DNA of 64,000 nt from the NCBI GenBank assembly GCA_023457715.1, contig JAEWKR010000161.1, forward strand, positions 1 to 64,000, read 5' to 3'. Below, piece by piece: positions 25,101 to 31,486 of the stretch. Position numbers and translations under genes: made by a program. Positions within the stretch are counted from its first letter, which is position 1. Each line of letters begins with the position of its first letter. The DNA is from Verrucomicrobiota bacterium (GTDB taxonomy: Bacteria > Verrucomicrobiota > Verrucomicrobiia > Opitutales > Opitutaceae). Under the pieces are notes generated by a model, which did no database searches, was not told where the DNA came from, and saw only the letters and a program-made list of their open reading frames with translations.

Positions 25101-27912
25101 TGACGGTCCGTCCGGTCTTCTCACCTCGAAAACCGATGCTTTGGGCCGAGCCGTCACCCAGACTTATAATCTGCGCGGCCAAACCGCCGTGCGGACGCTC
25201 GCCCGAGGTGTCACCGCCACCTACGGCTACAACGGCGCCACGGGCGAACTCACCAGCATCGACTACTCCGACAGCACGCCGGACGTCAGCTTCTCGCATA
25301 CCCGACTGGGTCAGCTCGACACCGCCACCGATGTGACGGGCACCCGCGATTTCGTGTACGATTCGGCAAAGCCCTGGCGTCTGGCCAGCGAGGCGCTGAG
25401 CGGCTTCTACAACAACAAGGTTCTTACGCGCATGTACGAAGGCGCCGGGGTGATCGGCCGCAACGACGGCTTCAAGCTCGGATCGGCCGTGGGCAGCAGC
25501 AGTGACCTGGAGCAAGACTACGGCTACTTCTCGAACGGCCGGTTCGAAACCGTGGCCACGAAGGTCAACTCCAATGCCGTCACGCGCACCTTCCGCTACG
25601 CCTACCTGAACAACGCGGCGCTCGTGTCGAGCCTCTCGATTGACGGCGCACACCCGTTCAACGTCACTCGTACATACGAGCCGACGCGCGATCTCGTGAC
25701 TTCGGTTGCCTCCAAGTGGAGCACAGCCACCCGTACTCAGTTCGATTACGCTTACGATGAGCGGCGGATGCGGAAATCAGTCGTCCAGTCGGGTGACGCG
25801 TTCACCGATTACGGCGATGCCACCCACCGAATCTTCACGTACAACGGTCGTGGCGAACTCACCGCAGATATTGGATATCTGAATTCGGATCCGAACAGCC
25901 AGGCACAGCCGCTACCGGGCCGCCGGTACGAGTTCGCCTTCGACACCATCGGGAACCGTCAAAGCTCGAATCGGACGGGTCTGCCGGGCTTGGCTGAGGC
26001 CTACGCCACGAATGCGCTGAACCAATACGTCTCCCGTGAAAACAACACGGTCGTCGCATCCGGCACGGCAAACGCCGACACCAAGGTTGCCGTGAAGGGC
26101 CAGTCGGCTCAGGCCGGACGGCAAGGCCGCTACTGGAGCGACGAGGTCGTGGTGAACAACGCACTGCGGCCATGGCATGGCAATCTCACGATCTACACGG
26201 CGAAACCGGGGGCCGGCACCGGAGGCAATGACCTCTACCGCTCGGACGTTCGTACCGCATCCATCGCCGCCGCGCTGCAGAGCTTCACGTACGACCACGA
26301 CGGTAACATGACGAGCGATGGCGTGTGGGACTACTCGTACGATGCGGAGAATCGTCTCGTCTCGATGCAGACGACCTCGCTCGCCGCAAGTTATGGGTTT
26401 CCCAACCGGCTCTTGGAATTCCGCTATGATTATGCCAGCCGCCGCGTCCAAAAGCGCGTGGTCGACCTGGGAACCAACACCGAGATATCGTCGCGCCGTT
26501 TCGTCTATGACGGCAACAACCTCGTCGCCGAATGGAATGCGCCTGGAGGGACTACTCTCGGTTCCTTGGTGCGGACATACACCTGGGGGATCGACGTGAC
26601 GCGCTCGGTACACCGAGCCGGTGGTATAGGCGGGCTACTCGAGATTCGCGATTACGCATCTGCGAAGGCGTACTTGCCGACCTACGATGGCAATGGCAAC
26701 GTCGTGTCACTCATTAATGCGAACTCGGGCACCACTGCTGCCGCCTACGAGTACTCCGCGTTCGGGGAGACGATTCGGGCGCACGTGCAAGACATGGTTA
26801 TCGCCGACCAACCCCTGCGATACAGCACAAAATACCATGATTTGGAAACCGGGCTCGTTTATTTCGGACGACGCTACTACCATCCCGGGCTCGGCAGGTG
26901 GCTTTCCCGCGATCCAATCGGAGAGCGCGGCGGCTTTAATATTTACGGCTTCGTGCGGAGCAATCCCATGCAGTTCGTCGATCCGTTAGGCTTGAACCTG
27001 ATCAACATCCAAGGCCTTTTCGGATGGACACATACGACGGCACACACCGGCCAAATCGCCCAGGCCACGGCGCAAATGGTGCAAATGGGCGTACCGATTA
27101 CCACTGCTTCGGAGTTTGCAACAAACGTCGGCGCCAACGCGACGTACGCGATGGAACTCGAACGTGCCGCGGAAAACACGGCTTGGTCGCTTCTTGGGGT
27201 TGGGGCAATCGCGTCCCCCGCTGTCATTGGGCGGTTCGCGGCTGGAGGAATCTTCGATGCCGGTATTCAGCTGCTCAACGGCGCGGAATTCGAAGATCTC
27301 TCTTATGGCTCGATGGCAGTCGGGGGCATTGCGAATGCGGCGGGCTATAGCGTCGTTCCGCTAGCACGTAATGCTTGGTCTGGGTACTCTGTCGTCCGAA
27401 GCGCCGGCTCAATGACGAGCGATTTCGCGGCCGCTCACGCATTAACAAATGGCTCCCTGCAAATCGCCGGTAGTGCCGGCGTAATGGCCGTAATATCTGA
27501 AGCAAAGGACATTGCGTCCGCTACCGAGGCGTTTACGAACGAGACGTTGAGTGCGTATGGCTCCAATCAGATACAGCCTTTCTTAGGGACCGATCCTGTG
27601 TCGAGCCTTGTCACGGGCGTGCCTATGAACAGCAGTCAGTCCTATTTCGACAGCGTCGCGACCACCGCTCTACTTGACACCTCAGCAGGGTTTGCCGCGG
27701 GCACCGCCTTTGATGCAGCCTCGGCGATTTCATTCAATGTCGCGAATGAGGCAACAATGGCCTCTCTGGCAAACAGCGACTCGTTGAGTATGGTATATGA
27801 CAACATCGATGCTGCAGCGACGGCAACCCAAGATGTTGCCACTTCAGACGTTTCCTCACTTGAGATTTATGCCGATGGTTCGGTGCGGGTCGTCGTGCAA
27901 ACTGACGAATGA
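22105..27912 (+). CDS. RHS/YD-repeat polymorphic-toxin-like protein body with variable C-terminal tip
   Basis: A 1935-residue body in the same frame as the preceding leader. It contains dozens of YD repeats (for example YDSAGRVETATRQG, YDAAGNRTEER, YDSAGRLVSRRDQRNHYIRY) that in known RHS proteins build a beta-cage shell. Near nt 26830-26990 lies the RHS core YFGRRYYHPGLGRWLSRDPI, then VDPLGLN, the cleavage/boundary motif. After it the tip (~305 residues, 26995-27912) changes character to Gly/Ala-rich hydrophobic segments (TAWSLLGVGAIASPAVIG, GSMAVGGIANAAGYSVV) with no toxin motif I recognise. It is followed at a 4-bp overlap by a small membrane protein. GTG at 22105 is only a formal start; the true start is 21673 if the TAG is suppressed or erroneous. 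Confidence 0.85.
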   Translation: MVANDATRPSVAGQASNAGATAVEWHTALGQLLNGSDAGVVSLIDSGTRVDWSPLFTPAALDFESASDEVWVHRVWDTVRQVVSNQVAVDVVTVNPTGFELKFYNPNQIVDHNVTPRTFNGSPYVTYRVTQGATSKTLQFTKEIRDVTSANLNPPIARTEMMSLAQTQTWPNFVWTRFPWTVQGSASVNETVAQSAGNATLRTSESIALKAPGLPATTVLESSRTYLNIAGVGEAIAVEQVGSGSNALQSTYDYYNASGNPGNLGYLKSAIYADGGWDAYEYNDPGTTLTTRAGTISRRFRPFVNSPSTPGFSPTVGEVTEYDYVNDEFGAQRAPSLITTKINNVAVAKTSFAYTYEVRYANNHGVNRIERTDFTGSTASLTTVICVYMLNWGDSIYRGELFSVTTPDNVRQSFAYEKGTWNESTGTFTAGPGNASRVTQITGSATSGTGTYAQTYNSQEIESVYLVDGKSVAQTTIRDNRAQVVRQETAVWSGGAWRQTGWTNFTYNFAGELISRVSSNGAQYSATYVGGLKVSETNEQGVTTTYTHDSAGRVETATRQGSGVIGTLVFKYTYDAAGNRTEERVGWGQSEQIVATAQFDTAGRITSESQPGAGTTTHAYNVANRTHTITKASGATVVQTLNVDGRITSVTGAGVVPVYHTYGVESSSGQRYAQLNSGTSSSPRWSKRWVDWMGRQVKTQHPGYTGQDAVTQEFLYDAVGRLTRATRTGYAAQLFEYNTLSQLKRAGLDVDGNNSLDLASSDRITESDTYLDSYNSAYWLRTDRKVYAQLGLSTVTQLSTSRYRLTNFPTNRLAEVLNTDAEGNTTTIQFTVDRTARTATRTESRSGITGTRTTNYVNGFPRSVTGFDGLSTTWGYDSLLRQTTVQDSRSNTTTTAYVTGTMRPLTVTDAANGQVVLGYDSAGRLVSRRDQRNHYIRYAYNARDQLHREWGDGTYPVEYGYDTTYGDLTTISTFRGGSGWEGATWPTSPGSADTTTMAYDGPSGLLTSKTDALGRAVTQTYNLRGQTAVRTLARGVTATYGYNGATGELTSIDYSDSTPDVSFSHTRLGQLDTATDVTGTRDFVYDSAKPWRLASEALSGFYNNKVLTRMYEGAGVIGRNDGFKLGSAVGSSSDLEQDYGYFSNGRFETVATKVNSNAVTRTFRYAYLNNAALVSSLSIDGAHPFNVTRTYEPTRDLVTSVASKWSTATRTQFDYAYDERRMRKSVVQSGDAFTDYGDATHRIFTYNGRGELTADIGYLNSDPNSQAQPLPGRRYEFAFDTIGNRQSSNRTGLPGLAEAYATNALNQYVSRENNTVVASGTANADTKVAVKGQSAQAGRQGRYWSDEVVVNNALRPWHGNLTIYTAKPGAGTGGNDLYRSDVRTASIAAALQSFTYDHDGNMTSDGVWDYSYDAENRLVSMQTTSLAASYGFPNRLLEFRYDYASRRVQKRVVDLGTNTEISSRRFVYDGNNLVAEWNAPGGTTLGSLVRTYTWGIDVTRSVHRAGGIGGLLEIRDYASAKAYLPTYDGNGNVVSLINANSGTTAAAYEYSAFGETIRAHVQDMVIADQPLRYSTKYHDLETGLVYFGRRYYHPGLGRWLSRDPIGERGGFNIYGFVRSNPMQFVDPLGLNLINIQGLFGWTHTTAHTGQIAQATAQMVQMGVPITTASEFATNVGANATYAMELERAAENTAWSLLGVGAIASPAVIGRFAAGGIFDAGIQLLNGAEFEDLSYGSMAVGGIANAAGYSVVPLARNAWSGYSVVRSAGSMTSDFAAAHALTNGSLQIAGSAGVMAVISEAKDIASATEAFTNETLSAYGSNQIQPFLGTDPVSSLVTGVPMNSSQSYFDSVATTALLDTSAGFAAGTAFDAASAISFNVANEATMASLANSDSLSMVYDNIDAAATATQDVATSDVSSLEIYADGSVRVVVQTDE

Positions 27913-28313
27913 CGAAAACTCCCGGACCATCGATGCAATACTACACAGTTGTCGTGCCCGTGGACGCTCCAGTCCTCGCAATCGTGCCAGTTTCCGCTGG
28001 CGAGTGGGCCGTCTTTGCGGGCGCTGTAGTTGTTTTCGCCATCCTAATGTATATAGGGACGAGGATATCAGGAAAGGCGGCAGGAGGCAGACGCTTCGTA
28101 CTAGCAGCTGGCGGGGTTGGCGCGGTTGCTCTGGGGGGATTAGTTTGCGTTAAAGGAATCGACGCTTATGGCCGCGGTGTGTCCGCGGGTGGAGGGCTCG
28201 CGGCTCTTTCTCTAGGCCCGATTGGCTTTGGTGCGTATTGTCTTCTGGTTGCGCTATGCGGGTCTGATCGGGCCGTAGCCAAAACGCTAAATTGCTTCCT
28301 CAGAAGCGTCTGA
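27909..28313 (+). CDS. Small membrane protein, candidate immunity protein for RHS tip
   Basis: A 134-aa protein overlapping the RHS stop by 4 bp (ATGA). Three hydrophobic segments are evident: WAVFAGAVVVFAILMYIG, FVLAAGGVGAVALGGLVC and LGPIGFGAYCLLVALC. No family is recognised. Genes placed directly after a variable RHS tip are usually its cognate immunity gene, and a polytopic membrane immunity protein fits a membrane-acting toxin. This is inferred from position only. An internal ATG (MQYYTVVV) 24 bases in is an alternative start. Confidence 0.6.
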   Translation: MTKTPGPSMQYYTVVVPVDAPVLAIVPVSAGEWAVFAGAVVVFAILMYIGTRISGKAAGGRRFVLAAGGVGAVALGGLVCVKGIDAYGRGVSAGGGLAALSLGPIGFGAYCLLVALCGSDRAVAKTLNCFLRSV

Positions 28314-28363
28314 AGAAACACGCGGGATACCCGTGTTCTCCCATCGCTCGTTCTGGGATCGCC

Positions 28364-28492
28364 ATGGCAACTGCATCCCTCGCCATTCTTTCGCTAGCGG
28401 CAATTGGGCTTATTCGGTCTTGGTTCGGCCGGTCAACAAAGCTGGAACGCCTGATAGGGGACAGGCAGAGTAACATGCCCCCGTGGTTGTAG
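28364..28492 (+). pseudogene. Degraded duplicate of the start of the downstream membrane-protein gene
   Basis: A 42-codon segment starting MATASLAILSLAAIG, matching the MATASLALLSVGVI start of the gene at 28512. Further on, the DNA TTCGGCCGGTCAACAAAG aligns with GTCCGGCCAGTCAACAAGG of the downstream gene but in a shifted frame, so this copy has lost internal bases and stops early. It is a tandem, decayed paralogue. Confidence 0.65.
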
Positions 28493-28511
28493 AGGAATCA
28501 GCCGGACGCCC

Positions 28512-29222
28512 ATGGCTACCGCTTCCTTAGCGTTATTGTCAGTAGGAGTCATTGTAGGTGGGCTTATCCTTCATGTGGTTCTAGTCCGGCCAGTCAACAA
28601 GGCCGAAGCGGAAAAGGGAGGGTTGCCATATTTGGCCATGATTGCGGTCGGTTGGCTCACGCTAGGAGTACTCGCGTTATCGGACACTGAAATTCTTGGG
28701 GATATCGGCATTCGGTCGAAGGACATGGAAGCGACGGCCAGGAAGGTAATGTACGGTGGCTGCATCTTCATGGGGTTGTATGTGGTGTACGCGATTCACA
28801 TGCGGAAACACTTGGAGGAGCTGCGGGGCAGCGGACTTGGTGCAGCCGTCAAAGGGGAACCGTTCCATGATGGTCGGGCTTGGCGGTCGATTCAGCCCCA
28901 CATGATCCCCGGCATGCTCGCGGCCCTTTTCTGCGGGACGCTGCTGCTCGGGCGATCGATAGGTGGATTGATAAATGGCGACTTAAGCGCTTGGCGCCGA
29001 ACCTTATCCGGCCTGATCGTGATTGGACTCGCATACGGGTTACGACGAAACCCCCGCGTATGCGCCACATCGCTTCTAGTGCTTTGGGTCGTAGCCCGCT
29101 GGGGGTTTTGGACCAGACCACACGTGGGTGTCGCGGAAATCGTGGTCGTTGGTTTGATCACCGCCGCGTTTTTCGTGACCTTTTTCGGCGCGTGGAAACA
29201 CCGCTCTCCGCCACAAGCGTGA
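28512..29222 (+). CDS. Multi-pass membrane protein, candidate second immunity gene
   Basis: A 236-aa protein with about six transmembrane segments (for example LLSVGVIVGGLILHVVLV, YLAMIAVGWLTLGVLAL, CIFMGLYVVYAIHM, MLAALFCGTLLLG and VGLITAAFFVTFFGAW). No enzyme motif is seen and the family is not recognised. It lies in the same direction behind the RHS tip and beside a decayed copy of its own 5' end, as is common for duplicated immunity genes in toxin loci. The local base composition is less GC-rich than the flanks. Confidence 0.6.
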   Translation: MATASLALLSVGVIVGGLILHVVLVRPVNKAEAEKGGLPYLAMIAVGWLTLGVLALSDTEILGDIGIRSKDMEATARKVMYGGCIFMGLYVVYAIHMRKHLEELRGSGLGAAVKGEPFHDGRAWRSIQPHMIPGMLAALFCGTLLLGRSIGGLINGDLSAWRRTLSGLIVIGLAYGLRRNPRVCATSLLVLWVVARWGFWTRPHVGVAEIVVVGLITAAFFVTFFGAWKHRSPPQA

Positions 29223-29286
29223 GTGGCACGCGGGGTAGGTCCTGGGTGCCGTACGCGCGGCGCTCTTTAGTTGGCGGGGGGCCGAG

Positions 29287-30306
29287 TCACACCACAATAC
29301 GCTCGATTTCGTCCAGGGTCAGTTCGTCTCGTGTGCGATCGTAGAGTTTGGTCGTCTTCGCCGACTCGTGGTTAGCGATGGCTTGCGCCTTCTCCAATGT
29401 GCCGCCGTTCGACAGGTAAGTGGTAATTCCCGTCCCACGGAAGGTGTGGCAACTGATGCGGGACGAAATCCCCGCATGTTCCGCTCGGCGCTTGATCATC
29501 CGCAGAGCATCCACCCGGTGCATGCGGTCAGGCCCCAGCCGTCCAGTGCGCCCGATCATCGATCGGAAGAGGGGAGTGTCGTTGACAAGCGTTTCGCCGA
29601 GTTCCTCGATGTATTCGTCCAAGTAGAGCACCGCGTTGTGATGCGCGGGGACCTCGTGGAGCTTGCCGCCTTTCTCGTGCAGTCGGATCCAGCTCCGTCG
29701 GCCAATCGTGTAGTAGTCCGCGACGTTCAAGCCGACCGCCGCTGAAACTCGGCTGAACGTGTAGAGCATAACTCCAATGAGAGCACGGTCGCGAAGTCCC
29801 ATCACGTTCGTCAGGTCGATTGAATCCAGCAGCGTTCGTGCCTCCTCGGCGGTAAGCACCGGCGTCTTGCCACGCTTTGTGACGTGCTTGGGCCCGCGTA
29901 CCGACGCGGCCGGATTCATCGGCAACACCTGGCCGACTACCAGAAAATCGAAGAGCATGCGCACAGCTGCGAGGTGCTGCTTGACCGTTGGCGCCGCGCG
30001 TCTGGCGTTCAGCTCCTCCACATAGGCGGCGATCAGTACTGGATTCAAACCCTCCAGCCGCAGTTGCCGATCTTCCGCCCACCGGCAAAACTGCGCGATA
30101 GCCTGGGCATAGGCCGCGCGCGTATTCGGATTGCGAATGTTGGCCGTGAAATACTCGACAAAACGCCGGCGAGCAGTTGCACCGGCCTCGGCAATCAGCG
30201 GCGGGAGGGTTTCGCCGACGAGGTTGATCTCGGAAGCCCGCGCGGAGACTGCGATCGATTCGGGTGGCACCTTCGTGAATCTGGGTGAGCGGAAACCCGC
30301 GGGCAA
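29287..30306 (-). CDS. Tyrosine recombinase (XerC/XerD-like integrase)
   Basis: A 339-aa site-specific recombinase. The N-terminal SAM-like/core-binding domain spans ~40-130 (NPNTRAAYAQAIAQFCRWAE). The catalytic domain has Arg186 (FSRVSAAVGL), Lys212/215 (EKGGK), His287 and Arg290 (CHTFRGTG), His313 (NHESAKTTKLYDR) and the nucleophile Tyr322. All residues of the pentad-plus-Tyr are present, so it should be active. It is convergent with the RHS operon, at the right end of the accessory block, and is a candidate for its mobility. It reads from TTG at 30306; a GTG 12 codons in is an alternative start. Confidence 0.9.
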   Translation of the reverse strand: MPAGFRSPRFTKVPPESIAVSARASEINLVGETLPPLIAEAGATARRRFVEYFTANIRNPNTRAAYAQAIAQFCRWAEDRQLRLEGLNPVLIAAYVEELNARRAAPTVKQHLAAVRMLFDFLVVGQVLPMNPAASVRGPKHVTKRGKTPVLTAEEARTLLDSIDLTNVMGLRDRALIGVMLYTFSRVSAAVGLNVADYYTIGRRSWIRLHEKGGKLHEVPAHHNAVLYLDEYIEELGETLVNDTPLFRSMIGRTGRLGPDRMHRVDALRMIKRRAEHAGISSRISCHTFRGTGITTYLSNGGTLEKAQAIANHESAKTTKLYDRTRDELTLDEIERIVV

Positions 30307-30375
30307 GCGCTACGTTGCATAACGTCCTTTATGAAACACAAGCGACCTTTCAGCCGGTCTCTCCAGAAACCACTC

Positions 30376-30660
30376 CTATTTAGATGCGTTCTTCCGGCGC
30401 TTATAAGGCCGAATAACAGTCCCGCGTTTGGTACGCGGCGTTCTAAAGAACAAGCCTGCAAGATTAAGGTGCCTTTGAAGGGTCCTCTTGTTGAGCTTAA
30501 GCTCAGTGGCGAGAGTGGTAAGAGTGTGGCCGCGACGAATGGCACGGCGTAAGAGACTGCGGTGCGACGCAACAATCTCAGCCGCCTTGGACAGACGCTT
30601 TTCAGGAGCGCGGTTGAGTAAACGGGCGAGCGTTTTCGCGGATTCCGTGTGTGTATTCAT
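30376..30660 (-). CDS. Small helix-turn-helix protein upstream of the recombinase
   Basis: A 94-aa basic protein. A helix-turn-helix is visible near residues 45-67 (TLTTLATELKLNKRTLQRHL), with a basic C-terminal tail (RTKRGTVIRPYKRRKNASK). It lies 69 bp upstream of the recombinase on the same strand and is probably its regulator or a DNA-binding accessory factor. The ATG at 30660 gives a clean start. Confidence 0.65.
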   Translation of the reverse strand: MNTHTESAKTLARLLNRAPEKRLSKAAEIVASHRSLLRRAIRRGHTLTTLATELKLNKRTLQRHLNLAGLFFRTPRTKRGTVIRPYKRRKNASK

Positions 30661-31430
30661 ATGATTGCTACCAATGTTCCCGCCTCAAATCCGACTGAAG
30701 AACCTATGGCACGTAGCCGGGCACTAGCCAAGCGCGTTATTCCCAATTTTAGGAAAGGCTTTCTGTCGCGTCCACGGGTCCGCTTTCCTGCAAGTCCTTC
30801 ACCTGCGTCTTGCTCGAGCCGTTATGCTGGCGCTAATGGTAAGCCTAGTCGTGCCAAGGACGAAGCGCTGCGACAGCCCCGGGTGGTCGGGCAGCCCCGC
30901 GATCTAGCTCGCGTTTCATCGGACGCTGGGTGCTGTCGGCGTTCGCCACCGCAATTTGTGCGTCGGTAACGCGAGTTACGCATCCCGCTGATGTGGAGGG
31001 GCAAGCAGTGCTAGTTGCGCTCTATTGTAGCCATCGTCACACGAGGCCAAATGGCCCTGCTGGTGAACATCTCCGCCGTGGTGGTCGCCTACAACGACCA
31101 GGAGTTGCGCCGTGGAGGTGGAGTGGAGCGAGTGAGCGGCGCCGCCCGGCGAAGCCCGCCTAATACGAGCGGGTGCGCGACCCAGCGTCAGCGCGGCAGC
31201 TCTGACAAGTCACGGGTTCGGTTCCTCAGTTGCGCGGAGGATGCGGGCAATTTCAGAATCCTTGCCTGTAATCGTCACAGTACCCGGCATTGGCCAGAAT
31301 GGTTTGCGACGCTCTACGTCGACGGTGACAGGACGCCAAACGCGGGGTTTGAGCAAGGGGGTGACGAGCGGAAATGGCGGGCTGAAGCACTGCAGCTACC
31401 GGCGCTACGGTCCTCTGGACCTCCGGCCTG
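30661..31430. other. Gene-free region between recombinase module and TonB receptor terminator
   Basis: About 770 bp without a convincing gene on either strand. Only short GC-driven reading frames occur. A small palindrome GTAAC-GCGA-GTTAC is present near 30966-30980. An attachment site for the recombinase would be expected here, but I cannot identify a direct repeat. Confidence 0.5.
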
Positions 31431-31463
31431 AAAAAAGCCGGCCGCGCGCGAACGCGGCCGGCT
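31431..31463 (-). terminator. Rho-independent terminator of the TonB receptor gene
   Basis: On the minus strand a perfect 11-bp stem AGCCGGCCGCG / CGCGGCCGGCT around a 6-base loop is followed by TTTTTT. It starts 24 bp after the receptor stop codon. Confidence 0.92.
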
Positions 31464-31486
31464 GACACCACCACAGATTGTCCCGG

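Noticed and set aside
31201..31240. tRNA T-arm-like GGGTTCGGTTCC as a recombinase attachment site
   Set aside because: The flanking five bases do not pair to form a T stem and no acceptor stem or CCA context is present.
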